DNA of 64,000 nucleotides, from assembly GCF_017792025.1 (NCBI RefSeq), contig NZ_CP046956.1, forward strand, positions 3,224,001 through 3,288,000, written 5' to 3'. The notes under the pieces were generated by a model that saw only the letters and a program-made list of their open reading frames with translations, did no database searches and was not told the origin of the DNA. Positions within the stretch are counted from its first letter, which is position 1. Every line of letters begins with the position of its first letter. Made by a program: the position numbers and the translations under genes. The DNA is from Sediminibacillus dalangtanensis (lineage in GTDB: Bacteria; Bacillota; Bacilli; Bacillales; Amphibacillaceae). This document shows, piece after piece, positions 34,458 through 43,374 of this stretch.

Positions 34458-34497
34458 AGGCTGGCCCATAAGTTTTTTAATACTTATGGGCCAGCCT
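34458..34497. terminator. Strong terminator after the GH92 gene
   Basis: Perfect 15-base arms AGGCTGGCCCATAAG and CTTATGGGCCAGCCT with a 10-base loop, and T-rich sequence on both sides. Confidence 0.85.
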
Positions 34498-34540
34498 CTT
34501 TTCACACAATACACTTAAACTCCATCAAATGGTAGGAAGG

Positions 34541-37500
34541 TTAATTTATAGTATTGTTCTGGTACAGTTGTTCCACTTCCTCCTCGCTCAATACCTCCTT
34601 GAACATTTTCACTTCATCGATGCTGCCTTTCATTTGTAAAGCGCTAGGATTCCATGGTGCACCGCCGATAATCAGTTCCTTTTCATTATCAGTGATGGGG
34701 CTGGAGCCTGCTGTCGATTCTGCCACTTTTTCTCCGTTCATATAGGCGACCAATTCCTCGCCTTGTTCCCAAGTTAAGACAAGATGCGTCCATTCCTGCG
34801 ATGGAACCGAGCCTTCCTTCATAGACAGTCTTCCTGTCTCCGTCCACAACTCTGGATAAATCCCTTCTTCGACGCCGACCACAAAGCCGTCGCCGATCGA
34901 AGTTTTCCCAATAATTTTCTGGTCGTTGCCAGCATCATCAAGCTTTACCCAGAAACTGATCGACAACCGATCACCTCCATTCAGTAATACAGAATGGGGG
35001 ATTTCAGCCCAACCGCCATCTAGGCGCAAAGCTTGGCCAAATTTCCCTTCTGTAAAAGAGGCATTTCCACTAACAGATACGTCATGGCCATAGGGAGATC
35101 CGTCCGCAATGCTGTCTATATTGTCCTCATCGAATCCTAGATCCAGTACAGCCTGGCCAGCATAAAGGACATGGAGATCAGCAGACAAGCCATTGACCTC
35201 AACTTTGTGGATACCTGCAGGTACACTCGGAATCGTGAAGTTGACCGTTTCGGTTTCATCTGGAGCCAGGTTCACCGTTTTGGATTCCAACAGTTCGCCA
35301 TCAAAGGAAAGGTCGATTTGTCTTTCTCCTTCCATCAACCCGATATTTTTCACTTCGACTGATACCGTAGCATCTTCTTCCGGTTCGACGGAATTCGCTT
35401 TCAGGTTGTCAAACTCGAAGATAGGTGTTTGTTCAACTTCTCCGCGATATTTCCATTTCCCCTTTCCAGAGGCGGGTTCGCTGCCAACAAAATTTGAGAT
35501 CGTTTCTTTCAATACATTAGCGTCCGCTTTCAGCTGCTGCTGTGCTTCCTTTGAAATGTCGGATGATTTTTTATTCACCTTATTAATAAAATCATCCAGT
35601 TTCTTGAGCGACTGCTTCATGTGGTATTTATCAAACTGGCTGCGGGACTGGTCGAGCTTTTTCTGTAGTTGTTTTTCCAACTTTTCCTCAATATCTCCAG
35701 CAGCGGCAAAGTCGCTTACTTCCTTGGCAGCATCAGCGAATTTTGCGCCTGTATCCCGGTAACCGAGCAGCTCTAGCTCGCCAATCACCGTCTCATCGGC
35801 TCCCCCATTATCTTTGATGATAAGGCGGTAAAATTGATAGTTCCCTGGATTTTCAATCGAGAACGGACGAGTAAAGTTGCGCCATTGAAACCGCTCATCT
35901 TCCCTTCGGTCCAGCACGGTCCAATTTTTCCCGTCATTCGAACCAATCAGCGTCCACTTCTCCGGATCCTGTGGCTGATCGGAACTGGAGGTAACCGTGT
36001 ACATGAGTGCATGTTTTGCACCGTCGGCAAAATTGTATTGCACCCAAGGTTCTTCGCTCTTAAGTGTCAGGTCTGTGGTCGAAGTATTGTCGAACAGCTT
36101 ATCAGCCGTTCCCTGGTCCGAATGATACGTGGTTCCTTCATCGTCATCCGTTAAATCGTGAAGGGAATCAACCGATAACTCGGAACCATCGGTTTTTGAA
36201 TCCGTAATCGAATCTGGAAGTGCCTCTTCTCCTGTTCCCCAATCCGATGGAGAATCTCCCATTTCAAAATCGAGAACAGCCCCATCGGCTATTGTCTCAT
36301 GATCGATGGTGAGTTGTTCATACGGTTTTCCATTTACTTTCAGGCTTTGCACGTACTTGTTTTTGTCACTGACGTCTGGAGCGTTGATGACGATGTCTTT
36401 GTCATTTTCCAGATGAATGGTCATCTTTTCAAAATACGGAGCACCAACCGCATATTCCGGTGACCCCATTTGCAATGGATAGAAACCGGCAGCACTGAAT
36501 AAGTACCAGGCAGACATTTCCCCATTATCCTCATCGCCTGGGTAGCCCTGACCAATTTCACTTCCCAGGTACAGACGTGATAGTATTTCACGTATTTTTT
36601 CCTGCGTTTTATCCGGCTGGCCGGAATAGTTGTACATATATGGAATGTGATGTGCCGGTTGATTGCTGTGCCCATACATTCCCATGCGTACATCCCTGGC
36701 TTCCCGCATTTCATGGATCAGTCCGCCGTAGTGTCCCGGATGCTCCGCTGTTTCTGGCGTGGTGAAAAATTCGTCCAATTTCTCAGCAAGTCCTGCTCTT
36801 CCTCCATAAAGATTTGCCAGTCCCTGCCCGTCCTGGGGCACATGGAAAGCCATATTCCAAGCATTCGTTTCTGTGTAGTCGCCGCCCCATTCAGCCGGAT
36901 TGAACGATTCCGCATCGGTCCGCCATTCTCCTGATGGGTTGCGGCCCATGAAGAAACCTGCGTCTTGATTGAACATTTCTTCATAGTTGCCGGCCCGCTC
37001 TTTATAATAGGCGGCATCTGTTTCATATTTTTTCTCGCCAGTTTCTTCTGCCAGTTTATCTGCAATATTAGCGATAGCATAGTCATTGATGTACCCATCC
37101 ATCGCCCACGACATGCCCTCGCCGGTAGCCGTATTGGTATAGCGGTCAAAAATCGACGAAGCAAGCCCTTTACGGCCGACACTGTCGTCATCGCTTCGGA
37201 CGGCAGCATTTTTAATCGCCGATTCATAGAAGGCATCGACATCAAAATTGGTTACCCCTTTCAGATAGGCATCAGCAAAAGCTACGTCAGAGCTTGTTCC
37301 GACCATCAAGTTCGCATAACCTGGAGACGACCACCTGGAAATCCAACCGCCATCCTTATACTGCTGTACGAAGCCGTCGATCATTTCTCCAGCCTGGGTT
37401 GGCGTCAACAAGGAGTATGCCGGCCAAGAAGTCCGGTATGTGTCCCAAAACCCATTGTTGACATATACCTTGCCATTGACGATTTTCGCCCCTGTTTCTG

Positions 37501-39664
37501 TTGCCGTATTGTCTCCTGCTGGATCGGAAAAAGAACTGGCATATTGGTATTTCGGTTCTTCTGTTGTGCCAGTATTTTCATACCCGACATTAGGATACAG
37601 GAACAGACGGTACATGTTGGAGTACAACGTGGTCAACTCATCTTTGCTGGCACCTTCCACTTCGATGATATCGAGCTTGTCTTCCCATGCCTGCTTGGCA
37701 GACTCTTGCAAGCTGTCAAAGGTATCATCCGGCTGAATGTCCTGTTCCAGGTTCTTTTTGGCCTGATCTACGCTCAGTAAGGATGTCGCGACTTTCATGG
37801 TGACCGTTTTGCCAGCGGATGTATCGAACGCGTAGTACCCCGCTACATTGTCCCGGCCTTCGCCTGTCAACTTCCCGCTGTCGATGACATCCTGGTCAAA
37901 TTCTGCATATACGAACATGCGGGTGGCACCTGTCGAAAGACCACTCTTCACGTCGGTATAACCGCTGAGTGTTTGTTCCTCTGGATTCAGTGTCAGCCCT
38001 CCATTATTATTGACGTTGTCAAAAATCAGCTTGCTGCTGTCTCCGGTAAAGGTAAAACGAAGCATGGATGCCCGGTTTGTCGGCGTCATTTCGGTCTGAA
38101 TACCATTTTCAAATTGGACGCTGTAATAATGCGGCTTGGCAATCTCATTTTCATGCTTGAAAGCAAGCGCCCGCTCTTCACGATCTGCACTTGGCTCTTC
38201 GGCCGCGGACGGCATTACTTGGAACGTCTGGCGGTCACCCATCCATGGACTTGTCTCATGACTGAGTGAAAAAGCCTCCAACTCGGGCAGATTATCTTCG
38301 TTGTTGGCCTGCTGATAGGTGTACAGCCAGCTAGTCGAGCCAGCATCGGTTACAGGGGCCCAAAAGTTAAAGCCGTGCGGTACAGCGACTGCAGGAAAAT
38401 TGTTGCCCCGTGAAAAGGTAGAATTGGAATTCGTTCCTCGCAAAATATTTACATAATCGACCGGGCTGTCATAAACAGGTTCCTCCGGATTACCTTTAAT
38501 ATGAATATCATCGATACTTCCTTTAAACACACCAGGGCCCTCCGGATTGTCGTAAGCTACAAGAATACGGTCGATCATTTTTCCTTCCGCCACTTCGCCG
38601 ATTTCAGCTGACTTGAAGTTCCACTGATTGGCATAAAGTGTTTTGGATTCTCCCTGGGCCTGGGGAGTCAACTCTATCCCATGCTGGTCTTGTGCTCCGA
38701 GTTCGCTTAAATACGTCCCATCAGTAAAAGCGAGATCCACGGACACATAGGTACTGGAGTAATCCAGGTGGTCTTCGTCCGCGAACTGCGGATGCACATA
38801 ATAAGAAAGCTTTGTTTCATCTGTTACCGCTATGTCTACATCAAACACTTTGTTATACGAATAACCCCTGTCTGCTGCTGTGTGAGTCCCTTGATAAGTC
38901 AACGCGCTTTGCCCGGACCATCCGACATTTGTTTTTCCTGTGTAACTGCTGTTCGGTCCGTCCCCTACCATAGTCTTCATGCCGCCTGTCGTTTCTACAG
39001 GAGGAGCATCTTCCCCATTGGAAAGGGCGATTTCCGCTAATTGCGTCAATCCTTCACCGGCATTTTCGGTGATTTCAAATCGATAATATTGATAAGCTTG
39101 ATCATTGCTGAACTCATAAAGTTTTCGCTGATAACGCTCGTCGAATTCCTGATCAGTCTGTTTATCGAGCTCCGTCCAATCCTGTTTATCGTTGGAACCA
39201 TATAGCGTCCAATTTTTCGGGTCTCTCCCAGGTGCATCATTGGCCGATGTGAACGCATATTTGATCACGTGCTCCGGTTCGGAAAAATCGAGTTCTATCC
39301 ACGCGGTCGGCTCAAATGCCAGCCACTTCGACTGGCTTGTCCGATCGATAAGCATATTCGCGACTTCATTAGGGGGGTTCTCAGCGCTGACCGTGACGTT
39401 TTCAACACGCTGGGTGATATCTCCCTGAATCCCTTCATGGACAATTTCCCCGTGGACACCTGAAGTTTTTTCTTCCCCATCAATGGTTTCTACCGCATCT
39501 TCCCAGTCCGGTAATCGATCTTCCGCTTCAAAAGATGTTGAAAAATCTACATCTTCCCCTTCTTCTGCATAAGTACGGTTGATTCCCAGACCAGAAACCG
39601 CATCCATAATTAATAACAAGATAAGAAAAACAGAAACATTTCTAAATATAATTCTTCTTTTCAC
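34541..39664 (-). CDS. Secreted multidomain GH92 family enzyme, predicted mannose-1-phosphodiester type
   Basis: A 1707-residue secreted protein. I take the GTG at 39664 (GGGAGG 7 bases upstream). Domains in order: signal peptide to about 33; discoidin/CBM32-like domain (about 77-220); a beta-sandwich (225-392); GH92 N-terminal domain (400-655); the GH92 catalytic (alpha/alpha)6 barrel (660-1080); a second discoidin domain (1175-1303); a helical FIVAR-like segment (1305-1390); a CARDB-like domain (1410-1495); and a LamG/concanavalin domain (1500-1700). The paired aspartates of the base (GDEDNG, Asp1044 and Asp1046) are present. The usual acid Glu in GNEPSHH is replaced by Gln1002 (HSNQPAHH). 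No cell-wall anchor is seen. Confidence 0.9.
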   Translation of the reverse strand: MKRRIIFRNVSVFLILLLIMDAVSGLGINRTYAEEGEDVDFSTSFEAEDRLPDWEDAVETIDGEEKTSGVHGEIVHEGIQGDITQRVENVTVSAENPPNEVANMLIDRTSQSKWLAFEPTAWIELDFSEPEHVIKYAFTSANDAPGRDPKNWTLYGSNDKQDWTELDKQTDQEFDERYQRKLYEFSNDQAYQYYRFEITENAGEGLTQLAEIALSNGEDAPPVETTGGMKTMVGDGPNSSYTGKTNVGWSGQSALTYQGTHTAADRGYSYNKVFDVDIAVTDETKLSYYVHPQFADEDHLDYSSTYVSVDLAFTDGTYLSELGAQDQHGIELTPQAQGESKTLYANQWNFKSAEIGEVAEGKMIDRILVAYDNPEGPGVFKGSIDDIHIKGNPEEPVYDSPVDYVNILRGTNSNSTFSRGNNFPAVAVPHGFNFWAPVTDAGSTSWLYTYQQANNEDNLPELEAFSLSHETSPWMGDRQTFQVMPSAAEEPSADREERALAFKHENEIAKPHYYSVQFENGIQTEMTPTNRASMLRFTFTGDSSKLIFDNVNNNGGLTLNPEEQTLSGYTDVKSGLSTGATRMFVYAEFDQDVIDSGKLTGEGRDNVAGYYAFDTSAGKTVTMKVATSLLSVDQAKKNLEQDIQPDDTFDSLQESAKQAWEDKLDIIEVEGASKDELTTLYSNMYRLFLYPNVGYENTGTTEEPKYQYASSFSDPAGDNTATETGAKIVNGKVYVNNGFWDTYRTSWPAYSLLTPTQAGEMIDGFVQQYKDGGWISRWSSPGYANLMVGTSSDVAFADAYLKGVTNFDVDAFYESAIKNAAVRSDDDSVGRKGLASSIFDRYTNTATGEGMSWAMDGYINDYAIANIADKLAEETGEKKYETDAAYYKERAGNYEEMFNQDAGFFMGRNPSGEWRTDAESFNPAEWGGDYTETNAWNMAFHVPQDGQGLANLYGGRAGLAEKLDEFFTTPETAEHPGHYGGLIHEMREARDVRMGMYGHSNQPAHHIPYMYNYSGQPDKTQEKIREILSRLYLGSEIGQGYPGDEDNGEMSAWYLFSAAGFYPLQMGSPEYAVGAPYFEKMTIHLENDKDIVINAPDVSDKNKYVQSLKVNGKPYEQLTIDHETIADGAVLDFEMGDSPSDWGTGEEALPDSITDSKTDGSELSVDSLHDLTDDDEGTTYHSDQGTADKLFDNTSTTDLTLKSEEPWVQYNFADGAKHALMYTVTSSSDQPQDPEKWTLIGSNDGKNWTVLDRREDERFQWRNFTRPFSIENPGNYQFYRLIIKDNGGADETVIGELELLGYRDTGAKFADAAKEVSDFAAAGDIEEKLEKQLQKKLDQSRSQFDKYHMKQSLKKLDDFINKVNKKSSDISKEAQQQLKADANVLKETISNFVGSEPASGKGKWKYRGEVEQTPIFEFDNLKANSVEPEEDATVSVEVKNIGLMEGERQIDLSFDGELLESKTVNLAPDETETVNFTIPSVPAGIHKVEVNGLSADLHVLYAGQAVLDLGFDEDNIDSIADGSPYGHDVSVSGNASFTEGKFGQALRLDGGWAEIPHSVLLNGGDRLSISFWVKLDDAGNDQKIIGKTSIGDGFVVGVEEGIYPELWTETGRLSMKEGSVPSQEWTHLVLTWEQGEELVAYMNGEKVAESTAGSSPITDNEKELIIGGAPWNPSALQMKGSIDEVKMFKEVLSEEEVEQLYQNNTIN

Positions 39665-39740
39665 AAACTTCCCTCCCATTGGTTGGATGTTGTCCGATTT
39701 ACACAGATTGTCATTCCTTCCTTTTTCACCTCCTATAAAA

Positions 39741-39753
39741 TGAAGCGCTTACA
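39741..39753 (-). promoter_or_regulatory. cre-like site before the GH92 gene
   Basis: Minus strand TGTAAGCGCTTCA: a perfect left half TGTAAGCG and the palindromic core AAGCGCTT, but one base short in the right half compared with the consensus. It lies just downstream of the predicted start of transcription, where CcpA would act as a roadblock. Confidence 0.5.
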
Positions 39754-39765
39754 TATATCGAGTTC

Positions 39766-39795
39766 ATTATAAAAGACAAGATAAAACTTCCTCAA
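39766..39795 (-). promoter_or_regulatory. Predicted sigma-A promoter of the GH92 gene
   Basis: Minus strand TTGAGG (39790-39795), an 18-base spacer and a perfect TATAAT (39766-39771), about 100 bases before the GTG start. Confidence 0.6.
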
Positions 39796-39912
39796 CTTTT
39801 GTTATTCGAATTTTCAGAAAATGGTTAAAAGGTAACACGTTAAGGGGATAAATGTATGGAGGGAAGGACTTATCGCCTACTGCTTAGAGGGATTTAAATG
39901 GAAGAAAAATAA

Positions 39913-39943
39913 CCAGAAGCGGGTGTTTTATACCCGCTTCTGG
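39913..39943 (-). terminator. Terminator of the hydroxyacyl-CoA dehydrogenase gene
   Basis: Perfect 12-base arms CCAGAAGCGGGT and ACCCGCTTCTGG with a 7-base loop, followed by TTATTTTTC on the minus strand. Confidence 0.85.
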
Positions 39944-39949
39944 CTAGGA

Positions 39950-40849
39950 TCAATTATCTAAAAATCCTGGCTGCTCATAGCTCGGATTAGGATAGGTATA
40001 GAATCCTTCCCCGGTAGCCGCTCCTAGTTTTCCTTTATCGATATACTCCGTTTTCAACAGTTCTGCCAGTTTTTTGAACTGCGGATCACCTGTTTTATCC
40101 GCCTTCGCTTTGACAATGTTATAGGAAGTCGTAATTCCGACAACATCCAAAATGGCAAACGGCCCTTTAGGAGCTCCGGTTGCAATCATCCATGTTTTGT
40201 CGATGGTTTCGACATCTGCCACTTCATTCGACAACAGTAATTCCGCCGCATCCAACAACGGAACTAGCAGCGAATTCAAAATATATCCCGGCTGCTCCTT
40301 ATGTAAAGGCAAAGCAACCATTCCGATGGCTTTCGCAAACTCAATTACTTCTTCAAAGTACTGATTATCTGTTCCAGGATGCTTCATGATTTCCGCCGTA
40401 TTGTTCTTCCAAATTTCATTAGCAAAGTGTAGGGCCAGAAACTTCTCCGGACGGCCCGTCGCATCCGCAAACTGGCTTGGCAGCAGGGTAGAAGAGTTGG
40501 TGGCAAAAACCGTTTTTTCCGGTGCCACTTCTCCCAACTGATTATAAAATTTCGTTTTAATATCGACCACTTCCGGAATCGCTTCAATGACAAGATCCGC
40601 ATCCGCTGCTGCTTTTGCTAAATCAGAACTGAACGAAATACGATCGTAGGCAGCATCCAAGTCTGCTTCAGTCGCTCCTAAATCCTCCAGATAACTGCTT
40701 TTCAGTTTGCTGATTCTCTCTTTCGCTTTCTCCAGTGCTTCATCATTAATGTCATATACAAATACATGAAATCCATGGTATGCAGTCTGGTAGGCTATTT
40801 GACTTCCCAATACGCCGCTTCCCGCTACTGTGATGTTTTGGTAATTCAT
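39950..40849 (-). CDS. 3-hydroxyacyl-CoA dehydrogenase family protein
   Basis: A 299-residue NAD-dependent dehydrogenase of the 3-hydroxybutyryl-CoA/3-hydroxyacyl-CoA dehydrogenase family. The N-terminal Rossmann motif is GSGVLGSQIA, the segment VIEAIPEVVDIKTKFY is typical, and the catalytic His lies in ALHFANEI. The usual HFFNP motif is altered, marking a subfamily whose acyl substrate is not certain. I chose the ATG at 40849, with AAGAAGGAA upstream, over an ATG 24 bases earlier. Monocistronic between a terminator and a divergent promoter region. Confidence 0.85.
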   Translation of the reverse strand: MNYQNITVAGSGVLGSQIAYQTAYHGFHVFVYDINDEALEKAKERISKLKSSYLEDLGATEADLDAAYDRISFSSDLAKAAADADLVIEAIPEVVDIKTKFYNQLGEVAPEKTVFATNSSTLLPSQFADATGRPEKFLALHFANEIWKNNTAEIMKHPGTDNQYFEEVIEFAKAIGMVALPLHKEQPGYILNSLLVPLLDAAELLLSNEVADVETIDKTWMIATGAPKGPFAILDVVGITTSYNIVKAKADKTGDPQFKKLAELLKTEYIDKGKLGAATGEGFYTYPNPSYEQPGFLDN

Positions 40850-41004
40850 GAGAATTCCTTCTTTCTGTGTCATTAGGCCAAAATGCCTGTCCTTTTATTA
40901 TAAACCTTTACAAAAAAAGAATGAATGGAAATGCATATCAACAAACTGCCGCCGACCAGAATAGTGCTGCTGCCACGTTAGGAAGAGCAATTTTGCTCCT
41001 GTGT

Positions 41005-41010
41005 TATAAT
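41005..41010 (+). promoter_or_regulatory. Extended -10 promoter of the SDR gene
   Basis: TGTTATAAT gives a perfect TATAAT with the TG of an extended -10 box. A small palindrome GAGCAATTTTGCTC (40985-40998) lies just upstream and may bind a regulator. Confidence 0.5.
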
Positions 41011-41050
41011 GCAATGGAAATAGTTCAATTAACGGAAAGAAGTGATAGAA

Positions 41051-41650
41051 GTGAAAGTACTCATCGTAGGGGCAAGCGGAACGATTGGAACAGCAATCGC
41101 CAAAGAACTGGAAAAAGATCACGAAATAATCCGCGCTGGTCGTAATGGCGCTGATGTTCAGGTGGATCTTCAATCAACAGATAGTATCAAGGACATGTAT
41201 GAAAAAATCGGAAAAGTCGATGCAGTCATCAACGCCTCAGGAGGGGCAAGCTTTGCTCCCGTTGCGGAACTAACACCAGAGTTAAATGAGGTTGCAATCA
41301 GCAGTAAACTGAAAGGACAAGTGAATTTGGTGCTTCTGGGAATCGATTATGTGAACGACGGCGGCAGCTTTACCCTGACAACAGGTGTCATGATGGATGA
41401 CCCTATTCCCAAAGGAGTATCTGCAGCCATGGCAAACGGAGGCGTAAAAGCATTCGTCAAAGCAGCAGCGATAGAAATGCCAAGAGGGATTCGTATCAAT
41501 AATGTCAGTCCAAATGTTTTACAAGAATCCCTAGACAAATACGGCGACTTTTTCCCCGGATTCGAAGCGGTTCCTTCTTCGCGGGTGAGCCTTGCCTATA
41601 AAAAAAGCGTCGAAGGAAAACAAACTGGACAAACCTATGAAGTCTATTGA
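41051..41650 (+). CDS. Short-chain dehydrogenase/reductase, atypical active site
   Basis: A 199-residue SDR protein starting at GTG 41051, where AGAAGTGAT serves as ribosome site; an in-frame GTG 9 bases upstream is less well placed. The cofactor motif GASGTIGTA and the NASGG segment are present. At the usual YxxxK catalytic motif the sequence reads MANGGVKAF: the Lys is kept, the Tyr is not. This matches a small subgroup of SDR proteins whose activity is unclear. It is followed by a terminator at 41787-41833. Confidence 0.82.
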   Translation: MKVLIVGASGTIGTAIAKELEKDHEIIRAGRNGADVQVDLQSTDSIKDMYEKIGKVDAVINASGGASFAPVAELTPELNEVAISSKLKGQVNLVLLGIDYVNDGGSFTLTTGVMMDDPIPKGVSAAMANGGVKAFVKAAAIEMPRGIRINNVSPNVLQESLDKYGDFFPGFEAVPSSRVSLAYKKSVEGKQTGQTYEVY

Positions 41651-41786
41651 CAGCAACCATGGAAAACCAGGAATGAATCGCGATTCATCGCTCGTTATGC
41701 GAACAATTGACTGAATAGATATATATAATTCAATACAATCACCCAGGATGTAACGACAAGCCGCAAAGCGGTTGACCAAACAGGTA

Positions 41787-41833
41787 GAAAAAAGTAACTA
41801 GCTCACCATAGATCAGGGGCGGTTACTTTTTTC
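41787..41833 (+). terminator. Terminator after the SDR gene
   Basis: Arms GAAAAAAGTAAC and GTTACTTTTTTC form a 12-base stem with a 23-base loop; the right arm supplies the T-run. Confidence 0.7.
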
Positions 41834-41937
41834 TGTTTACTAAAGCTTCATAAGTTGTCATTCAATCACCCCCCCTTCTACAGGAGATGCTGCTCGGGTG
41901 ATGAAAAGCACGCCATTCAAATGGCCCGGGGACGTGT

Positions 41938-42237
41938 TTAAAAATAAAAAATTTTATAAAGCAACGGCATCAATGTAACCAACAAAACAATGACCATGAC
42001 AATGTAAAGCAAGTTGGAAACCAATATTACCATCCATTTTCTGTGCTTGATCTGGTACCTGTAACTAACAATCCACGAAAGTAATAAGAAAATCAGAAAA
42101 CCTATATCAATCGGGTTAAAGGTTGGCGTTCCATCAGGTGCACTAATATCCACGAACATGGCGATCCCGAGAAAACCGATAGCGCCTAACATTAATAAGT
42201 TGATAACATGCACAGCAAAAAGATACACATTTTTCAT
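41938..42237 (-). CDS. Small three-helix membrane protein, unknown function
   Basis: A 99-residue membrane protein with helices at about 7-27, 41-58 and 71-95. The ATG at 42237 follows GGTGGTTAT; a longer frame upstream has no ribosome site. The family is not recognised. Confidence 0.6.
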   Translation of the reverse strand: MKNVYLFAVHVINLLMLGAIGFLGIAMFVDISAPDGTPTFNPIDIGFLIFLLLSWIVSYRYQIKHRKWMVILVSNLLYIVMVIVLLVTLMPLLYKIFYF

Positions 42238-42395
42238 ATAACCACCATCCTGGTAATTTTCGTGACAAACAATCTTTGTGAACAACATGAAATGGAGTAA
42301 ACAGCGTTCGTTCCTTTCCAAGGAATGGACGAACGGAATAAAAATTTCATTTATGCAGAAAGTACCTCTGAATCAACCAATGGAGGTATATTTTT

Positions 42396-42887
42396 ATGAA
42401 AAGAAGCATCTGTGGTTTTTCTTTTTTGATGGGTTTGTCTTTCCTCTTATCTTCCTTGCCTGTTGAGGTTATTTCTGCACAAGACCAGGATACCTTTAAG
42501 GAACAGATAGAAAACTTCGGCAAAAAAAAGACGAACAAAATGCCCGTTAATTATACATTAAGCGAGGCCAAAAGAAATGGAGACATCACACCTGGTAATA
42601 TGACCGAGAAGCAGAAAAAAAGAATTCTCGAATTTAAAGAAAATGTGAAGAATAAAAAAACCGATTTTATCCGCTTTTCTTCATTTAGTAAAGGGGGAAT
42701 TGCACCGATCATTAAAGAATATCAATTTAACGGGGAAATCATATATTACCGGTATGATAGCACCAGGTCCGTCAATTCTTCCCAAAAAGTTGTGGAAGAT
42801 TACTGTAAAAAAATCGAGTACTTAGACAAGCCTTTCAAATCAACTTTCCTGACAAATTGCTTTTATAATGAATCTATTGAGTTTTAA
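42396..42887 (+). CDS. DUF4362 domain-containing secreted protein
   Basis: A 163-residue protein with an N-terminal signal sequence (to about residue 28, ending VISAQ). Its later part has the DUF4362 layout: YTLSEAKRNGDI, then NVKNKKTDFIRF and a repeated strand pattern IIYYRYDSTRS with Cys144 and Cys162. Members are small exported proteins of Bacillaceae with no known role. TGGAGG lies before the ATG. Confidence 0.7.
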   Translation: MKRSICGFSFLMGLSFLLSSLPVEVISAQDQDTFKEQIENFGKKKTNKMPVNYTLSEAKRNGDITPGNMTEKQKKRILEFKENVKNKKTDFIRFSSFSKGGIAPIIKEYQFNGEIIYYRYDSTRSVNSSQKVVEDYCKKIEYLDKPFKSTFLTNCFYNESIEF

Positions 42888-42971
42888 CCACATCTTTCAA
42901 TTCGAAAATTTATTGATGGAGTGACATTTTTCGAAAAAAGCCCTATCTTTTTGACTCTTGAAGAGAGAAAT

Positions 42972-43296
42972 CTATGCCATAACATAATCGAAGATAACGC
43001 CGACAAACACAATACTCAATCCAACTGCAAAAGGAACCCTTTTCTCATTCACTTTCGTTTGTTCAAAGACAGCAAAAATAAGCGCCATCATCCCTATAAA
43101 AAGGATGCTTCGAGTAAATAGGAAGTATTCATGGGAAATAATTCGGGAAACTTTTGAATGAAACCCGACATGATTCCGAAACTGCCGATAAATATAGGAA
43201 TTCTTAATTTCCAGTACATGACGCCAACCAACTTTCCGAGAGCAATTTTTTTACAACACTATCTCCATTGCTTCCTAGTGCACGATCCCTCTCAAG
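42972..43296 (-). pseudogene. Decayed small membrane protein gene
   Basis: On the minus strand three frames join into one plausible membrane protein. Fragment ERDRALGSNGDSVVKK is followed after an A7 run by ALGKLVGVMYWKLRIPIFIG and SFGIMSGFIQKFPELF. After a second shift comes EYFLFTRSILFIGMMALIF, ending FAVGLSIVFVGVIFDYVMA. Frame changes at the A7 tract and near TTATTTCCC indicate a pseudogene. The family is unknown. Confidence 0.45.
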
Positions 43297-43324
43297 TATA
43301 ACATAATTTTCCAAAACCAAATTA

Positions 43325-43357
43325 AAAAACAGGAATACGAAAATCGCATTCCTGTTT
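43325..43357. terminator. Terminator of the GH65 gene
   Basis: AAAAACAGGAAT and ATTCCTGTTTTT form a 12-base stem, usable on both strands, 18 bases beyond the GH65 stop. Confidence 0.8.
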
Positions 43358-43374
43358 TTCCTCAATCTATATTA

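Noticed and set aside
34541..39664. Cell-wall anchoring of the GH92 protein
   Set aside because: No LPxTG motif, hydrophobic tail or SLH repeats at the C-terminus; it ends in a LamG-like domain.
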